DNA of 64,000 nt from Symsagittifera roscoffensis (GCF_963678635.1 NC_087067.1:17683018-17747017); one strand, 5' to 3'; numbered from the stretch's first letter, positions 1-11,725 are shown. Translations and numbers: made by a program. The notes: generated from the sequence alone by a model not told the origin.

Positions 1-681
1 CCGGTTTTTTCCATCAACATCCCCCGGTAGTGCGGCTGTTTGCGCAATTGTCAGAGTACTGGCGAATTAAAAGTTTGCAGGGTTAATTGGGCATTTCGTA
101 ACCATTCTCCATTGGAAACAACTCACCCAAAATTCGCACAATATCGGCGGTTCTGCGTGTTTGGAAGGCCAAAAAATGTAACCTCAAGTGGGTTTTCCCC
201 CCACTTTGTTGAAAAGTATCCAAGATCATACAGATGATGGTTTTGCAGTCAACCGATGATGTCAGACACTTCGAAGGCCAGTACCTGTCGATGATGGCTA
301 GTACCGAATAGAACAGAAATGATTGACATGAGAATAGAAACGTAAGCTGAAGAAAGACTCAAATGACTGATTTAGCACTATGACAACGTACAAAAACTTT
401 GACAAAAAGGCGTTTGATTGGCACTAGGAGCAGTAGATGGTTAAGAGTCGGAGTCGCAATTATGTCATCTTGCCATGAGTTCAAATTGCCAACCTTTGAT
501 AATACATTAACTTTTGTTCGATGGAAACTAAAGAAATTGTTGCTAATATAATGAAAAAATTAGGATACGAAAAATACTGACTTTTTTTGAAAATGAAATT
601 AAATTTAATCGAATTCATCTGACAGTTAAAACTAATTTTTAAAGATTATATTTTGTAACTCGGGTCGATGTGCTAGAGTAG
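1..681. other. Non-genic stretch, nothing firm
   Basis: AT-rich sequence without a convincing exon. Positions 19-240 on the minus strand faintly resemble the 3' end of a BEL/Pao pol reading frame (an R-S/T-A-D-I-like start), but stops and lack of length prevent a call. Confidence 0.3.
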
Positions 682-1278
682 CTAAGCGCAGACCATTCGA
701 TCAAATTCATTTATGTTTCGACATTGTGACTTAAAATTAATTCTCTGCCGCGGATTTTCTGTCGCAAAACTGCCATTTCTTGACTTTCCTTCCCCGATAC
801 ATACATCTGGCACCTCCACCCGAGAAATGTGAAAAAATGTTCATCTCACAAAAAAAACAGCTAATGACACCTGATAAGGACCGAAATGCTTATGCTTTTT
901 TGTAACGTTTATCTGGGCTGTTACATAATGTCTAACCCTCAAGTAACGGAAAGTCCGTTGTTGTCCACTTTCTCGAATGTAGTCAAAATTGAATGAATTG
1001 ATGTTATAACCGTAAAATCACTTGGTTACTAAACCTGAAAAAATTGTGTTGATTTCATTTGATCACTCACTTCGCATGGGGCCCGATACCCAACTGGTGA
1101 TGCCGACATTCATATCCGTAAAGAAGAAGTTAGATAAGTGTCGACTGAAGTCGGAATCGGAATTAGGATTTCCTGAGCTGTGAATAGTTTTGTCTCTCAT
1201 TGGGCTGCCTGATGCATTTTCGACCGATGAAATGACAATAAGAGTTAACAATAAACAAGTTTGACAGTTAAGCTTCAT
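682..1278 (-). CDS. Possible two-exon secreted small protein
   Basis: Unrecognised. Exon 1 (1278-1071) starts at an ATG and encodes an N-terminus typical of a signal peptide: Met-Lys, then a leucine/isoleucine-rich core at residues 7-18 and an Ala-Ser-Gly stretch where cleavage could fall. The exon ends at a textbook donor (GTGAGT, 1070-1065) in phase 1. About 260 bp downstream a CAG acceptor opens exon 2 (806-682) in the matching phase; it stays open for 40 codons to TAG and holds three cysteines. The predicted product is about 110 residues. An alternative acceptor 12 bp upstream would give a shorter basic tail with two cysteines. The signal peptide and splice phase are seen; secretion and function are inferred. 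No family was recognised. Confidence 0.4.
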
Positions 1279-1809
1279 TTTCTAATTAAAATCTCTGGAC
1301 AACTGGTATAAATTTGCCAATAAAATTTACCTTGACTCGTATTTCCCAAAAACCTTTTTGATCTCGATCTAGAGATATCATCACCACAGTGATTTGTAAA
1401 TTTGATATAAGTCAACAGCGGCACAATTCAAAACCGGTTGTCTTAATTCAACATGAAAACATTTCTGTCAAACATTTTTTTCTTACCTCAAGTTTGAAGT
1501 CATAGGGTAAATAGACATGGCACGAACTTCAAATTTGCGTTTGACACAAAGCTGTCAATAATTGACAGACTTGGATTTGATATATCTGCCGGGTGATTGG
1601 TACTTGAGGATATTCAGGTGTTCTTAAGTGGAACTGAACGAGGACGTTTATCTTTTTCTAAGGTTGTCCATTTTTTTCCAGAAAATTTCAAATTGTCTTT
1701 GAGAGTGAGTTAACTTTTCCCCGCCCTATTTCTGAATTGACTGCTTACTTTTAGTTACTCTTTGATTTAACTTCAAATTCTGTTGAATCAAGAAAATAAA
1801 ACAAGTACA
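1279..1809. other. Non-genic stretch
   Basis: Upstream flank of the putative secreted-protein gene. No exon, known repeat or clear core promoter element was seen. Confidence 0.3.
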
Positions 1810-2935
1810 CTTATCAAATAAAAAATACAAACAATGATAGACGGTTAGTGTGCAAGTAGCACAGAATGTTCCGACATTGTCTTAAAAAATACAATCAAGT
1901 TTCTTCAAATTATTGTCCTTTTTTCTCGGCGTGGTGTGATAAAAGGAGCTGAACAAAAAACTGATGATTAGGTGTAGTCGACAGCCATATTAAAGTAAGC
2001 AAATTGATAAACAATTTTTGTAGAAAAACTACTACAAAAACGGGAAAAAAATCACACAAAATTGTTTCAAAATTTTGAAGTTTTTTTAATTTTTGAAAAA
2101 CTTGATTGCAAAAAGTCGCAAAAATACTCGAAAGTAAACTAACGGTACCCAAGTAAAACTAAGTTCTTACGTTAAAAATTAAGCTACTATAAGGTTTTAA
2201 CAAAAAATCATTTAAATTAAAAATGTTTGCTCGCTTTATTAGCTCAAAATGGGACAAAAAAATCAAAAATTTCTAACCGGTTTTTCTCGACGCTGGGAAA
2301 ATTTTTGTGAATTTTTTCATTTGGTTCAAATCACGACGCTAAGAGCTTTAAAATAATATATCACTTAACCCAGCCCGATGGTTATTTGTGGTACCTGATT
2401 TTGCGTGGAAAACAAAAAAAACAAGACTGCTTGTAACAGGGCGAAGCTCTAAATGCTCCAACTGCCTTTTAAAGTCTATGGAGCAGTAATAATAAAAAAA
2501 AAATTATAATAAAAAAAAACAAAATGAAAATATAAAAAAAACTCGAGATTATGGCAAATAAGCTTCTTTCAACTAATTTGGAACGATTTCTAACCTGTAT
2601 TATATCTCCGCTTACGCGTTAATAGCGCAAATTAATTGTCTCAAATTGGCCAAAATGGCAATCTTTGAACCCCCAATAACATTTTACTAAAAAATGATCA
2701 GAGGTGAAATATACTTTCAAATTAAAGCTCAAGACAACAATACCTTTTGAATGATATTGGCTAAAATTACGTCAAAATTGACTTGTTAAAAAGTCGAAAT
2801 TTGTCTGAACAAAAAAACCCACCCCGAGCAAAACATTCCGTTACTTTCGTTGCGAGTGTCGAAACAAAAAAAATAAAACACACTCAACTACAAAGTTCCT
2901 TTCAATTTTCAATGGTCGGAACAATAAAGCAAAAC
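1810..2935. repeat. Unnamed dispersed repeat, copy 1
   Basis: This stretch is a diverged relative of 16020-17105. Matching landmarks in the same order include 'gcaagtagcacagaatgttc' (near 1850 and 16530), the block ending 'ggtacctgattttgcgtgga' (2390 and 17012), and the 'caaagttc...cggaacaataaa' block (2891 and 17070). A block around 2640-2740 matches 16290-16370 and, more weakly, 24225-24260. No coding potential or terminal repeats were seen, so the class is unknown. Confidence 0.5.
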
Positions 2936-3051
2936 GCGCAGTTGACAACTAGTTTCAAAAGTAGGTGTTTTCCTTCAATAAGTTTTTCATAATATAAGTA
3001 TTTGTTTCAAAAGTGTGTGTTTCCTTTCCATAATCCTATCCTACAAATATT

Positions 3052-3273
3052 GGCTCTTTTCCAATCCCCCCTCCCCGCCTTTCAAATTCAATTTTAAAAA
3101 ATTTATTTAACATTATCATAATGCAATGAAATTTGGCGTGGTGAACAAATCGACAACTGTAAACAGATTGTTCATCATACTTTACCGCGTAACAATACGC
3201 ATTTAGCCGTAATAACATGTAAAACATGCATAAAACTCGGTATTTTGAAAAGGGAGGGGACTGGAAAAGAGCC
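3052..3273 (+). mobile_element. MITE family A, complete copy (hAT-like)
   Basis: A 222-bp non-coding element with terminal inverted repeats related to GGCTCTTTTCCAGTCCCC. It is flanked by a perfect 8-bp direct repeat, CAAATATT (3044-3051 and 3274-3281). An 8-bp target duplication is characteristic of hAT transposons. Related copies lie at 18800-19010 and 21511-21690. Confidence 0.85.
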
Positions 3274-3281
3274 CAAATATT

Positions 3282-3875
3282 TTTCTGTGGTAAGGCTTTA
3301 ACTTTTTTGCTACTAGGCTGAGAAGCTATAGTCAGAATTAGCCCTAAATTGGACTCTGACTTAAATGTTTCAAGTTCCCAGGAAAAATTAAGAAAGCCCA
3401 TTTAAAAGTTCTTTGTCAATTAGCTGAGTTTCAACGAAAAAAGTTAAATCTGAAGTTTTGAAACAATGTCAGGCGTATCTTTTCTTGAAATTTTTTTTGG
3501 TTTGTTCGAGTTCTTTATTATTTTTCCAACTGTATGTTGAAAAGGATTCAACATATAAACTTTTAAGGATACGCTTTGAAAAAAAGGGATAGGAGCGCAG
3601 CGACCTATTTGGCGTTCAAAATAAAAGTTTTCTTTGATTTCAAGTAAAAATATTTTCCTCACGTGTCGTTTTGAAAATACTTAGGAAACTTATACAACAA
3701 GTTGTACCGGTAACTCTTAGAAGCGTTCTGTTTTACTTGTTTTTGCTGTCCTAAGATTTTTTTGAATTTTTTGTGCAAATCGAAGTATGTCAAAACGCAA
3801 TCTATCTGTTTGTTTTTTTTGCTTTTGCCTTGTTTTAAAACTTTTGATTTCCGCCTTTGTCCAAAGAATAGAAAC
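3282..3875. other. Non-genic stretch before the array
   Basis: AT-rich, no exon or repeat recognised. The array homology starts abruptly near 3876. Confidence 0.3.
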
Positions 3876-4277
3876 GTTCTTATTTCTTTATAAACCTTTT
3901 TTAAAAGACTTCATAGTTTTTTTTAATTTTCCGCACAAAAAATGGTTGCGTTCTGTCATCAGAGCGAACTGACCCGCCTGACTGTAAAGCTCGCTCCCGT
4001 TCTTCCTTGTTTAGGGGTGGAGGATGTTGCAGCGCAAATGTGAGCGAGAGTACAAATGCATGTAAATGCATATAAACGCAAATATAAAACAAGAGTATAA
4101 CGGTCTTTATGTCGGCGGATCTCGCGCATCCGTCCTTGCCATAGTTCAGTTTCAGGATACGTGCGAGTGGATAATGTCCACGTGGAGTGTCAGGCTCTAT
4201 GACCCAAACCAAGTCGCCGGCTTTCAACTTAACGTCTGACTGGTTGCGCCAATTTCCAACAAAATTTTTCAATACCA

Positions 4278-5001
4278 TGTTATGAGGAGTTTGGCACTGG
4301 TTTGAATATTATGAATCTAGGTGGGATAATTTACTTGGTTGAATTTGATCAATTAGTCAAAAATTTGAGAAATGAACAAATCGGATAATTTTTGAGTATC
4401 AAAAAATAATGATTAAGCGACAAAGTTGAATTGAGGCAAACAATTTGTTTTTAGTATTTAGCCACCAAACGAATAAACAATTCGTTTTTAATTTGAAATA
4501 TTATGAATAAATAAATCTAAGAGATACAAGACTGCTCGTATATCAAGGCAAAGCCAAGAATCTTCCGACTGCCACCGAAAAATGAACAATAAATACGTAT
4601 TCTCGATAATACAAAATTCAACGGCAATATTGATTATTTCATCCCAAAAATTGCTGTATTACGAGTTTTTAAATTTACCAATAATCAGCTTCAATAAACA
4701 AAATGGCGCAAGCTAGCCACAAGAACCGGTCGGTAATGTCCTTGAGACAAATTGCTCTTTTTTAGCGTGCAGCCTTAATCAAGGCTGAACCGAAGTAGAA
4801 CAAAAAAAAACAGAAAAAAATAGGATATAAACCCTTTTTCATTATATTAATACATGGGCAGCTGGGGGACTCGAACCTACGTCAACTGTCGGTACGTTAG
4901 CTAAGGCCACTCGGTCAACTGTGCTTTATTTATATGCATTTATACTCTTGTTTCATATTTGCGTTTATATGCTTTTACATGCATTTCTACTCTCGCTTAC
5001 A
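4278..5001 (-). repeat. Array LTR 1 (724 bp)
   Basis: Minus-strand ends are TGTAAGCGAG and ...CATAACA, giving TG...CA termini. The A box of the tRNA-like block carries one change (TGACCGAGTGG). Confidence 0.75.
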
Positions 5002-5465
5002 TTTGCGCTGCAACATCCTCCACCCCTAACAAGTAAGAACGGAAGCGAGTTTTACGGTTCTTTTTAAATATTTATTTATAAACCTTTTTAAAAAGACTTT
5101 ATAGTTTTTTTTAATTTTCTGCACAAAAAATGGTTGCGTTCTGTCATCAGAGCGAACTGACCCGCCTGACTGTAAAGCTCGCTCCCGTTCTTCCTTGTTT
5201 AGGGGTGGAGGATGTTGCAGCGCAAATGTGAGCGAGAGTACAAATGCATGTAAATGCATATAAACGCAAATATAAAACAAGAGTATAACGGTCTTTATGT
5301 CGGCGGATCTCGCGCATCCGTCCTTGCCATAGTTCAGTTTCAGGATACGTGCGAGTGGATAATGTCCACGTGGAGTGTCAGGCTCTATGACCCAAACCAA
5401 GTCGCCGGCTTTCAACTTAACGTCTGACTGGTTGCGCCAATTTCCAACAAAATTTTTCAATACCA

Positions 5466-6189
5466 TGTTATGAGGAGTTTGGCACTGGTTTGAATATTAT
5501 GAATCTAGGTGGGATAATTTACTTGGTTGAATTTGATCAATTAGTCAAAAACTTGAGAAATGAACAAATCGGATAATTTTTGAGTATCAAAAAATAATGA
5601 TTAAGCGACAAAGTTGAATTGAGGCAAACAATTTGTTTTTAGTATTTAGCCACCAAACGAATAAACAATTCGTTTTTAATTTGAAATATTATGAATAAAT
5701 AAATCTAAGAGATACAAGACTGCTCGTATATCAAGGCAAAGCCAAGAATCTTCCGACTGCCACCGAAAAATGAACAATAAATACGTATTCTCGATAATAC
5801 AAAATTCAACGGCAATATTGATTATTTCATCCCAAAAATTGCTGTATTACGAGTTTTTAAATTTACCAATAATCAGCTTCAATAAACAAAATGGCGCAAG
5901 CTAGCCACAAGAACCGGTCGGTAATGTCCTTGAGACAAATTGCTCTTTTTTAGCGTGCAGCCTTAATCAAGGCTGAACCGAAGTAGAACAAAAAAAAACA
6001 GAAAAAAATAGGATATAAACCCTTTTTCATTATATTAATACATGGGCAGCTGGGGGACTCGAACCTACGTCAACTGTCGGTACGTTAGCTAAGGCCACTC
6101 GGTCAACTGTGCTTTATTTATATGCATTTATACTCTTGTTTCATATTTGCGTTTATATGCTTTTACATGCATTTCTACTCTCGCTTACA
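5466..6189 (-). repeat. Array LTR 2 (724 bp)
   Basis: Nearly identical to LTR 1, including the same A-box change, so LTRs 1 and 2 and the DUF5641 segments beside them are a recent duplicate pair. Confidence 0.75.
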
Positions 6190-6653
6190 TTTGCGCTGCA
6201 ACATCCTCCACCCCTAACAAGTAAGAACGGAAGCGAGTTTTACGGTTCTTTTTAAATATTTATTTATAAACCTTTTTAAAAAGACTTTATAGTTTTTTTT
6301 AATTTTCTGCACAAGAAATGGTAGCGTTCTGCCATCAGAGCGAACTGACCCGCCCGACCGTAAAGCTCGCTCCCGTTCTTCCTTGTTTAGGGGTGGAGGA
6401 TGTTGCAGCGCAAATGTAAGCGAGAGTACAAATGCATGTAAATGCATATAAACGCAAATATAAAACAAGAGTTTAACGGTCTTCATGTCGGCGGATCTCG
6501 CGCATCCGTCCTTGCCATAGTGCAGTTTTAGGATACGTGCGAGTAGACAATGTCCACGTGAAGTGTCAGGCTCTATGACCCAAACCAAGTCGCCGGCTTT
6601 TAACTTAACGTCTGACTGGTTGTGCTAATTTCCAACAAAATTTTTCAATACCA

Positions 6654-7371
6654 TGTTATGAGGAGTTTGGCACTGGTTTGACTATTATGAATCTAGGTGG
6701 GATAATTTACTTGGTTGTGTTTGAAAACTTAGTCAAAAATTTGAGAAATGAACAAATCGGATGAATTTTGAGTCTCGAAAAATAATGATTAAGCGACAAA
6801 GTTGAATTGAGGCAAACAATTTGTTTTTAGTGTTTAGCCACCAAACGAATAAACAATTCGTTTTTAATTTGAAATAATGTGAAGAGATAAATTTAAGAGA
6901 TACAAGACTGCTCGTATATCAGGGCAAAGCCAAGAATCTTCCGACTGCCACCGAAAAATCAACAATAAAAACTTATTCTCGGTATTACAAAATTCAACAA
7001 CAATAATGATTTTTCATTCCAAAATTTGCTGTATAACGAGTTCATAATATCACCAATAATCAGCTTTGATAAAGAAATTGGCGCAAGCTAGCCAGAGGAA
7101 CCGGTCAGTAATGTCCTTGAGACAAATTGCTCTTTTTTAGTGGTCAGCCTTAATCAAGGCTGAATCGAATTAGAATAAAAAAACAGAAAAAAAATGATAT
7201 AACCCCCTTTTTTAGTAAATTATTACATGGGCAGGTGGGGGACTCAAACCTACGTCAATTGTCGGTACGTTAGCTTAGGCCACTCGGCCAACTTTGCTTT
7301 TTTTTTCATTTATACTCTTGTTTTATATTTACGTTTATATGCATTTACATGCATTTGTACTCTCGCTTACA
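6654..7371 (-). repeat. Array LTR 3 (718 bp)
   Basis: Lies immediately downstream (minus strand) of the pol-bearing internal segment. The A box is intact; the B box has one change (GGTTTGAGTCC). Confidence 0.75.
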
Positions 7372-9125
7372 TTTGCGCTGCAACATCCTCCACCCCTAAA
7401 CAAGGAAGAACGGGAGCGAGCTTTACGGTCGGGCAGGTCAGTTTGCTCATAACGGTCTTTATGTCGGCGGATCTCGCGCATCCCTCCTTGCCATAGTGCA
7501 GTTTCAGGATACGTGCGAGTGGATAATGTCCACGTGGAGTGTCAGGCTCTATGAGCCGAACCAAGTCGCCGGCTTTCAACTTAACGTCTGACTGGTTGTG
7601 CCACTTTGCCCTCTTACTGAGAGAAGGAACGTACTCCCGCATCCACCGTGTCTATATTGCGTTGGCGTATGATTGCGCTCTGGCAAACCGCTTCTTATGG
7701 TCGAAGTTTTCTTCGAAACTTAGCGACGGAAAACTCGCTGCGTGTTGACCAAGGATAAAATGATTCGGGGTCAACGCATCCAGATCTAGCGGATTGGAAC
7801 TAACGACTGTTATCAGTCTAGCGTTATGGGATTGCTCAACAAGGCACAGCGTGGTTTTTAGAACCTCCTCAGTTACTCTTTTGTTGCCTAGGATGTCATA
7901 CAAAACAAGCTTGACATTCCGAACTAATCGTTCCCAGGAGCCACCATGGTGCGGTGCGCTGGGTGGATTGAATTTCCACTCGATCCCTTTCTGAACAAAA
8001 ACAGCAGGTGCGAGCTCATTCCAACTCTCAACGCAAGCTAAGAGCTCTTTCTGAGCGCCAACAAAGTTCGTGCCGTTGTCGGACATGATGGTGTCGGAGT
8101 ACCGCGACGTGCAATAAACCTCTCCACGCCCATCACACAAGAGCTTGTGTCGAGTGAGGGGACCACTTCAATGTGCACCGCTCTATTGGTAAGACAGGTG
8201 AACAAAAAACCCCACCTCTTTTCCGTACTTCTCCGGATTGGAACTAGGAACGGCCCAAAGTAGTCAACACCTGTGTTAGAGAAAAGAGGTTGCTTGTAAT
8301 CCAGTCTTTCAATGGGCAGATCAGCCATAATACGAGTTACTGTTTTGCTCTTTGCGTTTTCGGCACGCAACGCAAGTATTTTCAATGTTTCACAGCAACC
8401 ATCGCAAATTTAACACAACGAACTTCAAATTAACCACCGCACGCATGTAATCCAAGCCTTGATGGAAATTCCTAAGGTGCAAGTGTTTGACCAATAACCG
8501 CACAACCGCGTGACGTGCATCAAGTATAATCGGATGCTTGCTATCAAAATTGGAATTAACCAAGCGGCTGATGCGCCCAGTCGAGCAAAGGATGCCAGCT
8601 GGTCCAATGAACGACGAATACTTAGCGATCCGAATATTCCTCGTGATAACTTTACCGGATCTTAGTAGTTTTAGCTCACTAGGGAACTTCTCACCCTGGG
8701 ACAGGTAAATGAGCTTCTGTTCAGCAATATCCATTTCACACGGGTCTGTAATTTCCAATATACTCGAGCGGAAATGTATATGGGATGGCAGCCATCTTAA
8801 CAAAAATGCTACTGTGCGTTTGTATTTCACAATTTTACTACTGAATTGAATTTCTCCCATTTTCTGAAGGGAGACTTTTTTCTGTCAAAACATCGACGAT
8901 GAAATTTGACGAATTTTCTAGACAAATTTCGAAATCACATGTTGGTTCTTTGAGTCTTATTTTATCAATAACCCTTGTATCGGGCTTGAACGGCCCATCA
9001 GTCGTCCTCAGTATACTAAGGCCATTAACACAGCTGCTTTCCTTGAGGGCTTCCGGTATCAGCTGGCTCATCACCGCTAAGTATGTGATGCCACTGATCA
9101 GTGGTGGTAGACTCCAGAATCTCAC
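7367..9125 (-). pseudogene. BEL/Pao pol remnant (connection, integrase, DUF5641)
   Basis: The only surviving stretch of parental pol in the array, read right to left in several frames. 9125-8390 carries the region after RNase H and the integrase zinc-binding part, with the pattern HPIILDARHAVVRLL followed by a second H-x-H region. 8385-7652 carries the integrase core: first Asp in TGVDYFGPF, second Asp in SDNGTNF, and the Glu in HHGGSWERLV, typical of Pao-type integrases. 7642-7367 is the C-terminal DUF5641 domain, with the D-V-K-L-K-A-G-D-L-V and P-R-G-H-Y-P-L-A-R-I blocks and a Pao-like C-terminus around P-T-V-K-L-A-P-V-L. Frameshifts near 8385 and 8100 and a gap near 7650 break the frame. 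Gag, protease and most of the reverse transcriptase are missing. Confidence 0.85.
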
Positions 9126-9363
9126 CAGTGCGAGAGTTCAAATGCATGTAAATGCAAATAAAAGCAAATACAAAACAAGAGTATAACGGTCTTTATGTCG
9201 GCGGATCTCGCGCATCCGTCCTTGCCATAGTGCAGTTTTAGGATACGTGCGAGTGGATAATGTCCACGTGGAGTGTCAGGCTCTATAACCCAAACCAAGT
9301 CGCCGGCTATCAACTTAACATCTGATTGGTTGTGCCAATTTCCAACAAAATTTTTCAATACCA
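9122..9363 (-). pseudogene. Second DUF5641 fragment in the pol-bearing unit
   Basis: An extra copy of the DUF5641 block starts at the ATG formed at the LTR/primer-site junction and runs into about 50 bp of inverted LTR sequence (near 9130-9180) before pol begins. It is the same 5' fusion seen in the short units, so this unit has the DUF5641 block at both ends. It shows that the inverted segment existed while pol was still present. Confidence 0.6.
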
Positions 9364-10085
9364 TGTTATGAGGAATTTGGCACTGGTTTGACTATTATGA
9401 ATCTAGGTGGGATAATTTACTTGGTTGAATTTGAACAATTAGTCAAAAATTTGAGAAACGAACAAATCGGATAAATTTTGAGTCTCGAAAAAAAATGATT
9501 AAGCGACAAAATTGATTGAGGCAAACAATTTGTTTTTAGTATTTAGCCACCAGACAAATAAACAATTCGTTTTTAATTTAAAATAATGTGAAGAGAAAAA
9601 TTTAAGAGATACAAGACTGCTCGTATATCAGGGCAAAGCCAAGAATGTTCCGACTGCCACCGAAAAATTAACAATAAATACGTATTCTCGGTAAACAAAA
9701 TTCAACGGCAATATTGATAATTTCATCCCAAAAATTGCTGCTTAACGAGTTTATAAATTCACCAATAATCAGCTTCAATAAGCAAATTGGCGCAAGCTAG
9801 CCACAAAAACCGGTCGGTAATGTCCTTGAGACAAATTGCTCTTTTTTAGCGGTCAGCCTTAATCAAGGCTGAGCCGAAGTAGAATAAAAAAACAGAAAAA
9901 AAATAGGATATAACTCCTTTTTTTATTATAATAATACATGGGCAGGTGGGGGACTCGAACCTACGTCAACTCTCGGTACGTTAGCTTAGGCCACTCGGCC
10001 AACTGTGCTGATTTTATATGCATTTATTTTCTTGTTTTATATTTCCGTTTATATGCATTTACATGCATTTGTACTCTCGCTTACA
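9364..10085 (-). repeat. Array LTR 4 (722 bp)
   Basis: Lies at the 5' (minus-strand) side of the pol-bearing unit. The A box TGGCCGAGTGG and B box GGTTCGAGTCC are both intact. Confidence 0.75.
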
Positions 10086-10545
10086 TTTGCGCTGCAACAT
10101 CCTCCACCCCTAAACAAGGAAGAACGGGAGCGAGCTTTACGGTTCTTATTTCTTTATAAACCTTTTTTTAAAAAACTTTATAGTTTTTTTTTAATTTTCC
10201 GCACAACAAATGGTAGCGTTCTACCATCAGAGCGAACTGACCCGCCCGACCGTAAAGCTCGCTCCCGTTCTTCCTTGTTTAGGGGTGGAGGATGTTGCAG
10301 CGCGAATGTAAGCGAGAGTACAAATGCATGTAAATGCATATAAACGCAAATATAAAACAAGAGTATAACGGTCTTTATGTCGGCGGATCTCGCGCATCCG
10401 TCCTTGCCATAGTTCAGTTTCAGGATACGTGCGAGTGGATAATGTCCACGTGGAGTGTCAGGCTCTATGACCCAAACCAAGTCGCCGGCTTTTAACTTAA
10501 CGTCTGACTGGTTGTGCTAATTTCCAACAAAAATTTTCAATACCA

Positions 10546-11265
10546 TGTTATGAGAAATTTGGCACTGGTTTGATTATTACGAATCTAGGTGGGATAATTT
10601 ACTTGGTTGAATTTGAACAATTAGTCAAAAACTTGAGAAATGAACAAATCGGATAAATTTTGAGTCTCAAAAAATAATGATTAAGCGACAAAGTTGAATC
10701 GAGGCAAACAACTTTTTTTAGTGTTTAGCCACCAAACGAAGAAACAATTCGTTTTTAATTTAAAATAATGTGAAGAGAAAAATTTAAGAGATACAAGACT
10801 GCTCGTATATCAGGGCAAAGCCAAGAATGTTCCGACTGCCACCGAAAAATCAACAATAAATACGTATTCTCGGTAATACAAAATTCAACGGCAATATTGA
10901 TAATTTCATCCCAAAACTTGCTGTTTAACGAGTTTATAAATTCACCAATAATCAGCTTCAATAAACAAATTGGCGCAAGCTAGCCACAAGAACCGGTCGG
11001 TAATGTCCTTGAAACAAATTGCTCTTTTTTAGCGGTCAGCCTTAATCAAGGTTGAGCCGAAGTAGAATAAAAAAACAGAAAAAAATAGGATATAACTCCC
11101 TTTTTTTTATATTAATACATGGGCAGGTGGGGGACTCGAACCTACGTCAACTGTCGGTACGTTAGCTTCGGCCACTCGGCCAACTGTGCTGATTTTATAT
11201 GCGTTTATTTTCTTCTTTTATATTTGCGTTTATATGCATTTAATGCATTTGTACTCTCGCTTAGA
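10546..11265 (-). repeat. Array LTR 5 (720 bp)
   Basis: Almost identical to LTR 6. Both share a private change at the 5' tip (TCTAAGCGAG instead of TGTAAGCGAG) and a 1-bp loss in the nearby ATGCATTTA run. Confidence 0.75.
11119..11190 (-). promoter_or_regulatory. tRNA-like block with Pol III A and B boxes inside the LTR (type copy)
   Basis: On the minus strand, A box TGGCCGAGTGG (11182-11172) and B box GGTTCGAGTCC (11142-11132) match the tRNA internal promoter consensus, with 40 nt between their starts, about as in a tRNA gene. The A box resembles Ser/Leu tRNAs. The acceptor and T stems do not pair properly, so this is a tRNA relic or mimic rather than a working tRNA. A T-run suitable for Pol III termination lies about 55 nt downstream. 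Equivalent blocks start at 4854, 6042, 7227, 9938, 12299, 13478, 14663 and 15845. Confidence 0.65.
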
Positions 11266-11543
11266 TTTGCGCTGCAACATCCTCCACCCCTAAACAAGGA
11301 AGAACGGGAGCGAACTTTACGGTTCTTATCTCTTTATAAACCTTTTTTTAAAAAACTTTATAGTTTTTTTTTAATTTTCCGCACAAGAAATGGTAGCGTT
11401 CTGCCATCAGAGCGAACTGACCCGCCCGACCGTAAAGCTCGCTCCCGTTCTTCCTTGTTTAGGGGTGGAGGATGTTGCAGCGCAAATGTAAGCGAGAGTA
11501 CAAATGCATGTAAATGCATATAAACGCAATTATAAAACAAGAG
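11211..11543. repeat. Internal foldback: 113-bp inverted arms around a 105-bp spacer (type copy)
   Basis: The left arm (11211-11323) and right arm (11429-11543) are near-perfect reverse complements. Each arm spans the last codons of pol, the stop, and the first 60 or so bp of the LTR. The same structure recurs in the other short units, with right arms around 5190-5290, 6350-6470, 10245-10370, 12610-12725, 13790-13915 and 14980-15090. The 7.4-kb unit has the right-arm sequence only in its original orientation, which shows that the second arm arose as an inverted duplication. Confidence 0.8.
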
Positions 11544-11725
11544 TATAACGGTCTTTATGTCGGCGGATCTCGCGCATCCGTCCTTGCCATAGTTCAGTTT
11601 CAGGATACGTGCGGGTGGATAATGTCCACGTGGAGTGTCAGGCTCTATGACCCAAACCAAGTCGCCGGCTTTTAACTTAACGTCTGACTGGTTGTGCTAA
11701 TTTCCAACAAAAATTTTCAATACCA

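Noticed and set aside
1-240. BEL/Pao 3' coding remnant
   Set aside because: The resemblance is limited to a few residues and includes stops; too weak to annotate as an element.
11119-11190. Genuine tRNA gene in the LTR
   Set aside because: A and B boxes match, but the acceptor and T stems do not pair and the block lies at the same place in every LTR. It is a tRNA-like promoter relic, not a functional tRNA.
11119-11523. Plus-strand ORF through tRNA-like block and foldback
   Set aside because: It is antisense to the element, and the open frame reflects the inverted arms rather than a gene.
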